Source: an uncultured Prevotellaceae bacterium (GTDB lineage: Bacteria > Bacteroidota > Bacteroidia > Bacteroidales > Bacteroidaceae). Taken from it: a DNA stretch of 57,990 nt. The notes under the pieces were generated by a model. The model ran no database searches. It was given only the letters and a program-made list of their open reading frames with translations, and was not told where the DNA came from. The translations under genes were made by a program, and so were the position numbers. This document shows, in pieces, positions 8,511 to 18,508 of the stretch. The stretch's first letter is position 1, and the number at the start of each line of letters is the position of its first letter. The stretch spans positions 1 to 57,990 of the forward strand of contig CADBAP010000006.1 of NCBI GenBank assembly GCA_902792685.1, given 5' to 3'.

Positions 8511-10468
8511 TGGAGGGAAAGTGGGTTTCTATTCTTCACAAATACTGGGGCTTTCCTGATTTCCGCGGCATTCAGCGTGAAATCATCGAGAGTATCGGTG
8601 CCGGAAAAGATACACTCGGAATGATGCCGACGGGTGGCGGCAAGTCGCTGACATTCCAAGTGCCAGCTCTTGCTCAATATGGTGTTTGCATCGTCATCAC
8701 ACCATTGATTGCTTTGATGAGAGACCAGGTGGAACACCTGCTTCAACTGGGCATTCGGGCGGCAGCCATCCACTCCGACATGAGGCGCGAGGAGATTGTC
8801 ACCATCCTCGACAACTGTGTGCTGGGAGGCGTAAAAATTTTGTATATCTCTCCAGAGCGTCTGTCATCAGAGCTTTTCCAAACCAAGCTGCGACATATGA
8901 AAGTGAGTTTCATCACCGTTGATGAAGCTCATTGCATCAGTCAATGGGGCTACGACTTCCGCCCCTCATACTTGGAAATAGCCAAAATTCGCGACCTCCT
9001 CGCCTCCAACACCCAATCAACAACCATTGCCTCCCCCTCAAGGGGGAGGTCGGAGGGGGCTTCTATCCCCATCCTCGCCCTTACCGCTACCGCTACCCCA
9101 CGCGTCGTTGATGATATCCAAAACCGTTTGGGCTTTGCCGAGAAGAATGTGTTCAGCATGAGTTTTGAGCGCAAGAACCTCGCCTACATCGTTCGTACAG
9201 CCACCGACAAGCAACAGGAACTCATCCACATCCTGAAATCAACACAAGGAACCGCCATCGTTTATGTCAGCAGTCGTGCTCGCAGCAAGGAAACCGCCCA
9301 ACTGCTATGCAACAACGGTTTGAGTGCAACTTTTTTCCATGCAGGACTTGATGCCGAAGTGAAGAGTCAGCGACAGACAGCGTGGCAGAAGGATGAGGTG
9401 CGCATCATCGTGGCAACCAATGCTTTCGGTATGGGTATCGACAAACCTGATGTGCGCTTAGTCATCCATCAGGATTGTCCCAGCAGTATCGAGTCATACT
9501 TTCAGGAAGCAGGTCGAGCTGGGCGCGACGGAAAGAAAGCCTATGCCGTATTGCTGTATAACAACAGCGACGAACAGAAACTGCAGAAACGCATCGACGA
9601 CACATATCCGGCAAAAGAATATATCCAACAAGTGTACGAGAGCCTTGCCTACTACTATCAGGTAGGCTTGGGCAGCGGTGCCGGCAGCACCTTTGAGTTT
9701 CCTATTGAAAAATTCTGCTATACATACAAGTACTTTCCTATACAGGTAGATGCGGCCCTGCAGATTCTCATGCGTGCCGGATATATTGAATACGAACGTG
9801 ATCCGGATGCGAGTGCCCGTGTAAAATTTCTGCTGAACCGCCACGAACTGTACCGGCTGGATGAAACCGACCAACAGGAAAATGCTGTCATAACGGCTTT
9901 GTTGCGCAATTATGGGAATTTGTTTGTTGACTATGCCTACATCGACGAACGCTATATTGCTGACCAGGCTGGCTTGGATTTGAACCAAGTGTATCAGACG
10001 CTCAAGACATTGACGCAGAAAAGTATCCTGCATTTCATTCCTCGAAGGAAAACACCTTATATCACTTATGTGCGCGACCGTGAAGACGGCGCCGACATCG
10101 TGCTCAGCAAGGAAGTGTACGACGACCGGAAGGCGCAGTTTGCCCAACGCATCAAGGCGATGACCGATTATGTCAAGAATGATATGGTATGCCGCAGCCG
10201 CATGCTACTGAATTATTTCGGAGAGAATCGTACCACCGACTGCGGGCATTGCGATGTTTGTTTGTCTAAACGCCACGATCCTCAGACAAAAAGCGACGAG
10301 AAAACGGCTCGTCAGCAAATCATCCAATTACTTTCAGACAAACAAAAACACCATATCACGGAACTTAAAAACATCCTTCTGTCCAGCGACATCATTGATA
10401 CGGTTATGGAAGAAATGATCAATGATGAACAAATCTATATTCAAGGAGCCTATCTGTTTATGGAATAG
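8510..10468 (+). CDS. recQ: ATP-dependent DNA helicase RecQ
   Basis: 652 residues from the ATG at 8510, which shares its A with the recJ stop. A TTG seven codons earlier is a weaker alternative. Walker A is PTGGGKS at 40-46, the DEAH box is VDEAHCISQWGYDF at 137-150, then ALTATAT, the helicase C-domain (VATNAFGMGIDKPDVR, QEAGRAGRDG) and the RecQ zinc/winged-helix part (CRSRMLLNYFGE...CGHCDVC). No clear HRDC domain. Residues about 166-185 (SNTQSTTIASPSRGRSEGAS) are an insert between DEAH and ALTATAT, encoded by a family A palindromic repeat at nt 9037-9062. Most RecQ proteins have a short loop there. Confidence 0.95.
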   Translation: MEGKWVSILHKYWGFPDFRGIQREIIESIGAGKDTLGMMPTGGGKSLTFQVPALAQYGVCIVITPLIALMRDQVEHLLQLGIRAAAIHSDMRREEIVTILDNCVLGGVKILYISPERLSSELFQTKLRHMKVSFITVDEAHCISQWGYDFRPSYLEIAKIRDLLASNTQSTTIASPSRGRSEGASIPILALTATATPRVVDDIQNRLGFAEKNVFSMSFERKNLAYIVRTATDKQQELIHILKSTQGTAIVYVSSRARSKETAQLLCNNGLSATFFHAGLDAEVKSQRQTAWQKDEVRIIVATNAFGMGIDKPDVRLVIHQDCPSSIESYFQEAGRAGRDGKKAYAVLLYNNSDEQKLQKRIDDTYPAKEYIQQVYESLAYYYQVGLGSGAGSTFEFPIEKFCYTYKYFPIQVDAALQILMRAGYIEYERDPDASARVKFLLNRHELYRLDETDQQENAVITALLRNYGNLFVDYAYIDERYIADQAGLDLNQVYQTLKTLTQKSILHFIPRRKTPYITYVRDREDGADIVLSKEVYDDRKAQFAQRIKAMTDYVKNDMVCRSRMLLNYFGENRTTDCGHCDVCLSKRHDPQTKSDEKTARQQIIQLLSDKQKHHITELKNILLSSDIIDTVMEEMINDEQIYIQGAYLFME

Positions 10469-10489
10469 AAGTACATACCACAAAAAAAA

Positions 10490-10530
10490 GAACGTCCTCC
10501 TTTTGAAAGAAAGACGTTCCTTATTTACTG
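10490..10530. terminator. Terminator hairpin between recQ and ilvC
   Basis: GAACGTC (10490-10496) pairs with GACGTTC (10513-10519). An A-run precedes it and a T-rich run follows, so it can stop transcription from both sides. It closes recQ (+) and probably the ilv operon (-). The space up to 10612 holds a family A repeat. Confidence 0.7.
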
Positions 10531-10613
10531 TATAATTTAATTCACAACTCTCCCCTATCCCTCCTTTGGAGGCTTAGCTCCCCTCCCCTTGGGAGGGGTT
10601 GGGGATGGGCTAT

Positions 10614-11657
10614 CTAATTATTCTCCGGACGCAAAGAGCGGACAACCTTTCCAGCCTGCCACATCTCACTCTCGCGCATCGCACGAAGTTCCTCATTCAG
10701 CTTCTCACGATAGTCTGGCTGAGAGTTCTTGTCGATACTGATCTGAGCCTCTTTACCACTCTTTACAGATTCATATAGCTCCTGAACAACCGGTTTGATA
10801 GCATCGTGGAAACGGGGTGCCCAGTCAAGCGCACCACGCTGTGCTGTTGTTGAACAGTTGGCGTACATCCAGTCCATACCTTTCTCACCAAACAACGGAC
10901 CAAGACTCTGGGTCAGCTCCTCAACAGTCTCGTTGAATGCCTCTGAAGGAGAGTGACCGTTCTCACGGAGAACCTCATACTGTGCCAACAGCAAACCCTG
11001 AATAGCACCCATCAGTGAACCGCGTTCACCCGTCAGGTCGGAAGTTGCCTCGCGTTCAAAGGTTGTCTTGAACAGATAACCAGCACCGATACCGATACCG
11101 AAGGCGATGGTCTTCTCCTCAGCCTTACCACTGGCATCCTGATAGACAGCGTATGAACAGTTCAGACCGCGACCCTCGCAGAACATAGTGCGAAGACTCG
11201 TACCAGATCCTTTCGGAGCAACAAGGATCACATCAATGTCCTTCGGAGGAATAACACCTGTACGGTCGCTCCAGTTGATTGCAAAACCATGAGAATAATA
11301 TAAGGTCTTTCCTGGAGTCAGATACTGCTTGATTTTCGGCCAAACCTGAATCTGACCAGCATCTGAAAGCAACATACAAACGATGGTTCCTTTCTGAACG
11401 GCCTCCTCGATAGAGAAGAGTGTCTTACCTGGTACCCATCCGTCGGCAACAGCTTTGTCGTAGGTCTTACCCTCACGCTGTCCAACAATCACGTTAAAGC
11501 CGTTGTCACGCAGGTTACATGCCTGACCGGGACCTTGGATACCATAACCGATAACAGCAATGGTCTCGTCCTTCAATACTTCACGTGCTTTCTCCAAAGA
11601 AAACTCCTTACTGGTGACAACTGTTTCGATTACGCCACCAAAATTCATTTCTGCCAT
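10614..11657 (-). CDS. ilvC: Ketol-acid reductoisomerase (NADP+)
   Basis: 347 residues, class I length. Converts 2-acetolactate or 2-aceto-2-hydroxybutyrate to the dihydroxy acid with NAD(P)H and Mg2+. The Rossmann motif is IAVIGYGIQGPGQACNLRDNG near 34-54. The metal-binding C-domain includes DLTGERGSLMGAIQGLLLAQYE and a downstream Glu-rich helix (AFNETVEELTQSLGPLFGEKGMDWMY). It is the last gene of the ilvD-B-N-thioesterase-C run, but is separated by 205 bp that hold its own promoter and a leader. Confidence 0.97.
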   Translation of the reverse strand: MAEMNFGGVIETVVTSKEFSLEKAREVLKDETIAVIGYGIQGPGQACNLRDNGFNVIVGQREGKTYDKAVADGWVPGKTLFSIEEAVQKGTIVCMLLSDAGQIQVWPKIKQYLTPGKTLYYSHGFAINWSDRTGVIPPKDIDVILVAPKGSGTSLRTMFCEGRGLNCSYAVYQDASGKAEEKTIAFGIGIGAGYLFKTTFEREATSDLTGERGSLMGAIQGLLLAQYEVLRENGHSPSEAFNETVEELTQSLGPLFGEKGMDWMYANCSTTAQRGALDWAPRFHDAIKPVVQELYESVKSGKEAQISIDKNSQPDYREKLNEELRAMRESEMWQAGKVVRSLRPENN

Positions 11658-11841
11658 AAATGTTTTTGTTTATTATGCAGTTGACTTCCAACTGCGATGA
11701 TACTTATCCCCATGAACTATGCCCGCCCTACCCGAGAGCAGTCGTCTTATCAGTCCATTCACTTCCTACACGAGAAAGCGACAAGGGCTTCCTATTTAAA
11801 ATTTGCTTGCAAAAGTAACAAATTATCAGTAAACCGCCAAA
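11658..11841 (-). promoter_or_regulatory. ilvC promoter and roughly 145-nt leader
   Basis: Minus-strand TACTTTTG (11817-11810) with TTTG (11841-11838) at a 20-bp spacing matches the Bacteroidetes promoter. Transcription would begin near 11803, leaving a long untranslated leader. The leader is more GC-rich than its flanks. It ends in a perfect 7-bp hairpin, GCAGTTG (11677-11683) with CAACTGC (11689-11695), about 20 nt before the start codon. A possible 22-codon frame beginning MGISIIAVGSQ overlaps it. An attenuator is possible but unproven. Confidence 0.5.
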
Positions 11842-11862
11842 TTTTATATCATCTTTAACCAT

Positions 11863-12627
11863 TTACAAAAAAGTCACCTTGCTACGACACACCTCTATGG
11901 ATTCTGTGCTATCGGGTTCGGTTTTGACAATTTGAATACAAAATTCGTTGTCGCCCGTCTGTTCACGATAGAAACTTAATCGGTCTCCGGCATGTGCCTC
12001 TGCAACATAAGCTATTTCGAAACGCTTGATTTGATGTTGCCGATACCAGTCCATATCCCAGAGGTCGAGCACATGTTCAATATACTTGACGGAATTGATA
12101 TGTCCGTTGATATCTACATCGTTATAATATGTCTCGATAGAACGGACAAGCGCTGCGTCCTCACCCATTTTCACTCGGCCGCCTTTATCAATAGGGCAAA
12201 CCTTGTCGGTTACAATCCATTGATTGATAGAGCCATCGTTGATAGCAAAGATATCGGTAGGTTGACGTGTTTCTGTATCTATCATCGCCCAGATACTACG
12301 ACCATAGCCATAAGGTTTACCATCTTCGCCTACAACCGCAAAGTTACGGCTGGTGAAATAGCGCATCGCACTCTCCACCCACGTCTCCACATGAAAACGG
12401 GCATACATCGGTGGCATCTCTTCCATTTCGATAGCCAAACGCGACAGCACCCATGCACGATGAATTCCCAACAGGTATTTCATACCGAAACCTCGGTCTG
12501 TACTATGGAAATCGGCTGCATTGAGCATGTGATTACCTAAATGTCCCATAAACAACCGGTTGGTAAAGTCGCAATGGAACGGCTCGGCCAAAAACGGATA
12601 ACTTCCTATCTTACTGAATGTTGTCAT
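11863..12627 (-). CDS. Acyl-ACP thioesterase
   Basis: 254 residues, double hotdog fold of the FatA/FatB-like bacterial family. Typical stretches are FHCDFTNRLFMGHLGNHML near the N-terminus, VLSRLAIEMEEMP, WVESAMRYFTSRNF and, in the second half, NDVDINGHINSVKYIEHVLD, which carries the catalytic Asn/His (N-x-H-x-N). It should release free fatty acids from acyl carrier protein in the cytoplasm. Its start overlaps the ilvN stop by 17 bp. In Bacteroidales it commonly sits inside the ilv operon, perhaps tied to branched-chain fatty acids, though that link is inference. Confidence 0.9.
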   Translation of the reverse strand: MTTFSKIGSYPFLAEPFHCDFTNRLFMGHLGNHMLNAADFHSTDRGFGMKYLLGIHRAWVLSRLAIEMEEMPPMYARFHVETWVESAMRYFTSRNFAVVGEDGKPYGYGRSIWAMIDTETRQPTDIFAINDGSINQWIVTDKVCPIDKGGRVKMGEDAALVRSIETYYNDVDINGHINSVKYIEHVLDLWDMDWYRQHQIKRFEIAYVAEAHAGDRLSFYREQTGDNEFCIQIVKTEPDSTESIEVCRSKVTFL

Positions 12628-13219
12628 TTCCTAATCGTTCTTGTTCGTCTAAAAAATCAGAAACGGGTTCCTCAAAGCTACGTGTAACGGCAATTCTGCC
12701 GGAACGGGTATATTGCAGGATACAACCAAAATCGTCCAACTGACGGAACAAATCTGCAATATCCTCTGTCACAGCAGCCATCAATACCGTACTGTAGGTG
12801 GGGTTTACTTCCATCATACGAGCATCATGCCGACGAATGGTACGTGATATTTCCGGATGCTCCATCAAGATAGGCGTAGAAATCTTAAACAACGCCACTT
12901 CATGTATAAAGAGCTGGTCATCAGTATAATAATCGGCCTTGACGACATCGATTTTCTTTTCTATCTGCTTGGTAATCTTGACAATCTGGTCGAGATCGCT
13001 CCAGGCGGTAATCGTGTACTTGTGAATACCCTTGATGCTGGACGCAGACACGTTCAGACTCTCGATATTCACCTGTCGGCGTGTGAACACAGCGGTAATC
13101 TGATTCAAGATACCCGCCACGTTCTCAGAATAAACGAGGAGGGTAAAGAGTGAAGACCCTCCCCCCTGCCCCTCCCTGTTATGGAGGGGAGTAGAAACTT
13201 TTTCTTGCTTATTATTCAT
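12611..13219 (-). CDS. ilvN: Acetolactate synthase small (regulatory) subunit
   Basis: 202 residues, somewhat longer than usual. From residue 23 an ACT domain is plain (LFTLLVYSENVAGILNQITAVFTRRQVNIESLNV), followed by the second ACT-like half. It binds valine and activates IlvB. Residues 9-22 (STPLHNREGQGGGS) come from a family A palindromic repeat at nt 13158-13192 inside the 5' coding end. An inverted copy of the same element lies just outside the gene at 13259-13300. The native N-terminus is probably MNNKQEKV joined to the ACT domain. Confidence 0.95.
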   Translation of the reverse strand: MNNKQEKVSTPLHNREGQGGGSSLFTLLVYSENVAGILNQITAVFTRRQVNIESLNVSASSIKGIHKYTITAWSDLDQIVKITKQIEKKIDVVKADYYTDDQLFIHEVALFKISTPILMEHPEISRTIRRHDARMMEVNPTYSTVLMAAVTEDIADLFRQLDDFGCILQYTRSGRIAVTRSFEEPVSDFLDEQERLGNDNIQ

Positions 13220-13298
13220 CCTTGTTTATAGAATTCTGTATTTCATTGTTTAACTATTCACTCCCCTCCATAACAGGGAGGGGCTGGAGGGAGGGTCT

Positions 13299-15071
13299 TT
13301 ATATTTCCAACATCATATCATTGACATTCATTCCTGGAGGAGTCATCGGCAACACATCATCGTCCTCCTTAATGGCACACTCCATCAAGAAAGGACCGTC
13401 GGTTTGCAACATTTTCTCAACGGCAGCAGCCAAGTCCTTGCGGTCGGTAACAGCCTGATAGGGAATACCATAGCCCTGAGCAATTGACTCATAGCAGGGA
13501 TTCATCATCTTGGTAAACGACTTACGACGCTGCCAGAACATATCCTGCCACTGACGCACATTACCCAAATAGTTGTTGTTCAACAGGATCATCTTCACAG
13601 GCACTTGCTGTTCCATAATCGTTCCCAACTCCTCAATACACATCTGAAAACCGCCATCGCCCATGAAACAACACACCTGACGATGGGGTGCTGCAAACGC
13701 AGCGCCGATAGCCGCCGGCATACCATAACCCATCGTTCCCAAACCACCGCTGGTACAAAGACTGCGTTTATGATGGTATTTGAAATAACGGGTAGCAAAC
13801 AACTGATTCTGTCCGACATCAGTCACAAGAATGGCATCATCGGCAGCCTGTTCTGCCACAGCATGAACGATTTCACCCATCAGCAACGGACCCTCTTGAG
13901 GATGAATGGCTGGTTCGATAACCTTCACACGTTCCTTCTCATCCAATTCCTTGAACGAATCGCGCCACTCCTGATGCTGCCGTTTATCAAGCAAAGCCGT
14001 AAGAGCAGGCAACGACTCCTTACAATCGGCAACAACAGCGACCGTTGTCTGTACGTTTTTATCAATTTCGCTCTGGTCGATATCGAGATGAATAACCTTA
14101 GCCTGCTTGGCATAGGTCTTGATATTTCCTGTAACTCGGTCGCTGAAACGCATTCCAATCGCGATAAGCACATCACACTCCTGTTCCTTCAGGTTGACAG
14201 CATAATTGCCGTGCATACCTAACATGCCGACGTTCAGCGGATGGTTCGATGGCAACGCCGAAAGTCCGAGCATCGTTCGACCGGCAGGAATATCGGCTTT
14301 CTCCAAGAATGCTTTCAGTTCCTCCTGTGCATGACCGAGTTCTACGCCCTGCCCTACCAATGCCAACGGACGTTTGGCCTGATTGATCAGTTCTGCGCCC
14401 TCACGTACAGCTTGCTCATCCAACTTGGGATAAGGCACATAGGAACGCACGAAATCAACCTTCGTAGGCTGCCACTCAATCTGCTCAACCTGTGCATTTT
14501 TGGCAAAGTCGAGCACAACAGGACCAGGACGACCGCTACGAGCGATATAGAATGCACGACTCACTGCCCACGCGATATCCTCCGCACGACGAATCTGGTA
14601 ACTCCATTTGGAGATAGGCTGCGACACACCTACAAGATCGACCTCCTGAAATGCATCAGTACCCAAGGCAGAGATAGGCACCTGACCGGCTATCACCACA
14701 ATCGGTGTGGAGTCGAGCATCGCATCCGCAATACCCGTCAGCGTATTGGTAACGCCAGGACCGCTGGTCACCAACGCTACACCCACTTCACCAGATACGC
14801 GGGCATAGCCCTCTGCAGCGTGTGTAGCTCCTTGTTCATGGCGCACGAGAATATGGTCAAAGCATTTGTTTGCCCCGCGGGTATAATCGTACAGCGCATC
14901 ATAAACGGGCATGATACTACCACCAGGATAACCGAAGATAGTCTTCACTCCCTCAGCCTGCAACGCACGCATTAGAGCAACAGAACCTGTGATCAGACGA
15001 CCCTCCCCCGTCCCCCTCCCTGAAGGGCGGGGAGTAGATACGTTTTCTTTTTGGTTTACTTGGTTCATCAA
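13299..15071 (-). CDS. ilvB: Acetolactate synthase large (catalytic) subunit
   Basis: 590 residues. TPP enzyme joining two pyruvates, or pyruvate and 2-oxobutyrate. Motifs: FGYPGGSIMPVYDAL, HEQGATHAAEGYAR with the TPP-activating Glu, the middle FAD/ADP domain (VGQGVELG, LGMHGNYAVN), and GDGGFQMCIEELGTI...LLNNNYLG for Mg-TPP. Residues 12-25 (STPRPSGRGTGEGR) are encoded by a family A repeat (nt 14998-15037). The inverted sister copy is just upstream at 15116-15150. It is followed by ilvN after about 79 bp that hold another repeat copy. Confidence 0.97.
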   Translation of the reverse strand: MMNQVNQKENVSTPRPSGRGTGEGRLITGSVALMRALQAEGVKTIFGYPGGSIMPVYDALYDYTRGANKCFDHILVRHEQGATHAAEGYARVSGEVGVALVTSGPGVTNTLTGIADAMLDSTPIVVIAGQVPISALGTDAFQEVDLVGVSQPISKWSYQIRRAEDIAWAVSRAFYIARSGRPGPVVLDFAKNAQVEQIEWQPTKVDFVRSYVPYPKLDEQAVREGAELINQAKRPLALVGQGVELGHAQEELKAFLEKADIPAGRTMLGLSALPSNHPLNVGMLGMHGNYAVNLKEQECDVLIAIGMRFSDRVTGNIKTYAKQAKVIHLDIDQSEIDKNVQTTVAVVADCKESLPALTALLDKRQHQEWRDSFKELDEKERVKVIEPAIHPQEGPLLMGEIVHAVAEQAADDAILVTDVGQNQLFATRYFKYHHKRSLCTSGGLGTMGYGMPAAIGAAFAAPHRQVCCFMGDGGFQMCIEELGTIMEQQVPVKMILLNNNYLGNVRQWQDMFWQRRKSFTKMMNPCYESIAQGYGIPYQAVTDRKDLAAAVEKMLQTDGPFLMECAIKEDDDVLPMTPPGMNVNDMMLEI

Positions 15072-15149
15072 TATATCATACTTTTTGTATTCTTTTCAAT
15101 CATATATCTATTTACTCCCCTCCATACAGGGAGGGGTTGGGGGTGGGTC

Positions 15150-16976
15150 TTATACGATTCTTACCCCTCCCTTATCTGCACTTGCCACACTCTGCGCGTA
15201 AGCACGTAAAGCCTTGCTGACCACACGGTTACGCTTCATCGGCTGTTGCGGACGTGCAGCCAATTCCTCATCAGACAACAGCACATTGATACTGCGTGAA
15301 GGGATGTCTATTTCTATGATGTCACCATCTTTGATCTTACCGATATTACCACCAGAAGCAGCTTCCGGAGAGATGTGACCAATACTCAGGCCACTCGTTC
15401 CACCAGAGAAACGGCCGTCAGTAATCAATGCACACTCCGTTCCCAGATGCATACTCTTGATATAAGATGTAGGATAGAGCATCTCCTGCATACCGGGACC
15501 ACCCTTCGGACCTTCGTGGGTGATGACAACACAGTCGCCACTCTTCACTTTTCCGCCCAATATTCCTTCGCAGGCATCTTCCTGAGAATCAAAAACGACA
15601 GCAGGACCGCGGAAATGCCACAGTTCAGGCGCAACGCCGGCAGTCTTAACCACGCAGCCATCCTGCGCGATATTGCCAAACAACACAGCCAATCCGCCGT
15701 CTTTCGTGTAAGCGTGATCCAAATCACGGATACAGCCATTGATACGGTCATCGTCGAGAGAGGTGTAATAATGGTCTTGACTGCCCATCTGAGTTGAAAA
15801 ACGTCCTCCTGGGGCAGCAAAATAAATGCCCGTTGGAGGATTCAACTGATCCTTTCCAAAATAGTCAGCATACTTAGTCCATTTGGGTATGTCGTATTTC
15901 TTCATCGCCTCTTCCACAGTCATGCCATCAACACGCATACAACTGCCGTCGATAAGACCACCCTTGTTGAGTTCGTTCATGATACCAAGGATTCCACCAG
16001 CACGGTTACATTCCTGCACGCTATATTTCTGCGTATTGGGAGAAAGTTTGCATAAGCAGGGCACCTTCCGGCTTAAATCATCGATGTCCTTCATGGTGAA
16101 GTCAACACCAGCTTCCTGCGCTACGGCCAACAGATGAAGCACCGTGTTGGTTGAGCCACCCATCGCAATATCGAGACTCATCGCGTTGAAGAATGACTCT
16201 CGCGTAGCGATACTTCGCGGAAGAACACGCTCATCACCTTCCTCATAATAAGCCATCGCGTTCTTTACAATTTGACGTGCAGCCTGCTTGAACAGCTCTG
16301 TACGGAGAACGTGTGTGGCCAATATTGTTCCGTTGCCTGGCAGCGACAAACCGATAGCTTCTGTCAACGAGTTCATGGAATTTGCGGTAAACATACCCGA
16401 ACAGGAACCGCAACCAGGGCAGGCGCAACCTTCCAACTGGCGCATATCTTCATCACTTACCGTTGGATCTGCACCTTTCACCATTGCTGTAATCAAGTCA
16501 GCATTCTCACCACGCCAACGACCCGCCTCCATAGGGCCGCCACTGACAAACACAGCGGGGATGTTCAGACGCATAGAAGCCATCAGCATACCCGGTGTCA
16601 CCTTATCGCAGTTGGAGATACAGATCATCGCATCCGCCTTGTGCGCATTCACCATATACTCCACACTGTCGGCAATGATGTCGCGGCTGGGCAATGAGTA
16701 GAGCATACCATCATGCCCCATCGCAATACCGTCGTCGATGGCAATCGTATTGAACTCAGCAGCATAGCAGCCCATCGCCTCGATTTCCTTTTTGACGATT
16801 TGCCCGATCTCATGCAAATGTGTATGACCGGGCACAAACTGCGTAAAGGAGTTTACGACAGCTATGATGGGTTTACCAAACTGTTCTTGTTTCATTCCTG
16901 CAGCTACCCATAATGCACGGGCACCTGCCATCTTTCTACCTTCTGTGCATACAGCACTGCGCAACTGATGCTTCAT
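15150..16976 (-). CDS. ilvD: Dihydroxy-acid dehydratase
   Basis: 608 residues, normal length. Dehydrates 2,3-dihydroxy acids to 2-oxo acids with an iron-sulfur cluster. The cluster cysteines are in [11 protein letters not shown] near residue 120 and [19 protein letters not shown] near 190. The [16 protein letters not shown] signature lies near the C-terminus. First gene of the ilv operon, with a clear promoter about 70 bp upstream. A family A repeat begins where the gene ends (15116-15150 lies just beyond the stop). Confidence 0.97.
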   Translation of the reverse strand: MKHQLRSAVCTEGRKMAGARALWVAAGMKQEQFGKPIIAVVNSFTQFVPGHTHLHEIGQIVKKEIEAMGCYAAEFNTIAIDDGIAMGHDGMLYSLPSRDIIADSVEYMVNAHKADAMICISNCDKVTPGMLMASMRLNIPAVFVSGGPMEAGRWRGENADLITAMVKGADPTVSDEDMRQLEGCACPGCGSCSGMFTANSMNSLTEAIGLSLPGNGTILATHVLRTELFKQAARQIVKNAMAYYEEGDERVLPRSIATRESFFNAMSLDIAMGGSTNTVLHLLAVAQEAGVDFTMKDIDDLSRKVPCLCKLSPNTQKYSVQECNRAGGILGIMNELNKGGLIDGSCMRVDGMTVEEAMKKYDIPKWTKYADYFGKDQLNPPTGIYFAAPGGRFSTQMGSQDHYYTSLDDDRINGCIRDLDHAYTKDGGLAVLFGNIAQDGCVVKTAGVAPELWHFRGPAVVFDSQEDACEGILGGKVKSGDCVVITHEGPKGGPGMQEMLYPTSYIKSMHLGTECALITDGRFSGGTSGLSIGHISPEAASGGNIGKIKDGDIIEIDIPSRSINVLLSDEELAARPQQPMKRNRVVSKALRAYAQSVASADKGGVRIV

Positions 16977-17048
16977 ATCAATTTTGAAGTTATCTAATTC
17001 TTTTACAACTGAATATGTTAACTATTTCAGCCTTTTTCTAACAATTTG

Positions 17049-17079
17049 CAAAGGTAGCGAGTTTTTATGGAACAACCAA
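17049..17079 (-). promoter_or_regulatory. Promoter of the ilv operon
   Basis: Minus-strand TACCTTTG (17056-17049) with a TTG element (17079-17077) 20 bp upstream. It fits the Bacteroidetes consensus and leaves a leader of about 65 nt before ilvD. Confidence 0.65.
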
Positions 17080-17091
17080 CTATTTAGCAAC

Positions 17092-17124
17092 AAAAAAATC
17101 CCCGATGCTTCACGCACCGGGGAT
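17092..17124 (-). terminator. Terminator of the ompA-family gene
   Basis: On the minus strand ATCCCCG (17124-17118) pairs with CGGGGAT (17104-17098) across a short loop, followed by seven T residues. Confidence 0.85.
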
Positions 17125-17176
17125 TCGGAGTTATGTAATAAGGTTATTACTCTAATTACTTGAATGTGTCAATCGT

Positions 17177-18304
17177 TTATTTTACGTAAACGATAGCCAG
17201 ACGGTTAGAGGTTGTACCCTGTACGCCCTTACCGATAGCCTCGTCAACGATAACACCACGACCCTTCAGGTAGTCAGCAACAGCGTTTGCACGGTTCTGA
17301 GACAGACGGTCGTTGAGTTCCTTGCTACCCTCAGGTGAGCAGGTACCTACAACCTGTACGTGAGCACCTTCCTTAACCTTGTCGAGAGCTGCCTTAGCCT
17401 CGTTGGTCAAGTTGTACTTGCCCTGTGCGAAGGTTACGAATACGAGGTCTTCTACGCGTACTTCCTTACCAACCTGAACTTCCTTGATAACTTCCTTGGT
17501 GATAACCTCAGGCTTGCGGTTACGGAGTTCGTTGATCTGAGCGTTCAGAGCGTCGATCTCTGCCTGGTCGCGGAGCTGAGCAATCTTGAAGTTGTGAGTA
17601 CCGTTAGAGTTCTTGAACTTGTAAACAACACCAGCGTTCAACTGAACGAAAGACTTGTTGATGTTGTACTTGAAGTCGTTCAGGTCATAGAAGTTGATAG
17701 AAGGCTGGATGAAAATCTGCCACTCTTTCTTTGCACCAAGGTTGAAAGTGAAGTCGATAGCAGCCTTAGAAGTCAGCTTGTTAAGTGCAGGCATCTCTAC
17801 GTTATCAACAGCTCGTACATTACCCCATGCCTGATTTACTGCGTATTGAAGAAGTTCTGTATAGGTCACGAAGCCACCACCGAAGTGCTCGTAACCACCG
17901 AAGCCGTGCAACCAACCATAACCAAAGAGAGCGCTAACTTCAAAGAGGCGAGGCTCACCTTTGTAACCACCGAAGAGGTTGCTCAGGTTTACTTTACCCA
18001 GCAAGTTTACGTTCAGAGACTTAGCGAAAGTGTAGTTAATGGTACCGAGGTCCATTGCACGATCACCAAAGTAAACATTACCTTCAGCAACAAGACCGAA
18101 CACTGGAGTGATTTCCTTACCGATGCGAAGACCAGCGTTTGCGTTCAAGTTGTGCAACCAACGGTTGTTGTTGGTCTTTGTGGCTACACCACCCTGGATA
18201 CCAATGCTCCAGTTGTCTGTGAACTTGCTTCCTTCAACAGTTACCTGTGCAGAAGCAGAAACTGTCATCATTGCGACAGCAAACAGTAAAAATAACTTTT
18301 TCAT
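17177..18304 (-). CDS. OmpA-family outer membrane protein
   Basis: 375 residues with a signal peptide (MKKLFLLFAVAMMTVSASAQ). Residues 25-245 have alternating strands with aromatic girdles, an 8-10 strand barrel (e.g. FTDNWSIGIQGGVATKT, VQLNAGVVYKFKN). A coiled segment follows (AEIDALNAQINELRNRKPEVITKEV). The C-terminal OmpA peptidoglycan-binding domain contains VQVVGTCSPEGSKELNDRLSQNRANAVADYLKGRG. It anchors the outer membrane to the wall. Single gene with its own terminator, probably highly expressed given its regular codon choice. Confidence 0.92.
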   Translation of the reverse strand: MKKLFLLFAVAMMTVSASAQVTVEGSKFTDNWSIGIQGGVATKTNNNRWLHNLNANAGLRIGKEITPVFGLVAEGNVYFGDRAMDLGTINYTFAKSLNVNLLGKVNLSNLFGGYKGEPRLFEVSALFGYGWLHGFGGYEHFGGGFVTYTELLQYAVNQAWGNVRAVDNVEMPALNKLTSKAAIDFTFNLGAKKEWQIFIQPSINFYDLNDFKYNINKSFVQLNAGVVYKFKNSNGTHNFKIAQLRDQAEIDALNAQINELRNRKPEVITKEVIKEVQVGKEVRVEDLVFVTFAQGKYNLTNEAKAALDKVKEGAHVQVVGTCSPEGSKELNDRLSQNRANAVADYLKGRGVIVDEAIGKGVQGTTSNRLAIVYVK

Positions 18305-18508
18305 GTTCTTATAATTTAATGAATATTAAAAGATATGTATCTCTTGTTAATGTATGTAATTTCGCTGCAAAGGAAAAGAAAATAAATGAAACCACCAAAT
18401 TTTTTTGTAAAAATCTAATGTTTTCGTGCACATATTGGGAAAAATAGCCCATTATTTATCCCAAAAACGTCATTTTTTCTTATTTTCTTGCGTTAAAAAA
18501 ACAAAATA

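Noticed and set aside
17360..18289. 309-codon frame antisense to the OmpA-family gene
   Set aside because: Shadow of a highly expressed gene with strong codon bias; the minus-strand protein has clear domains and a signal peptide.
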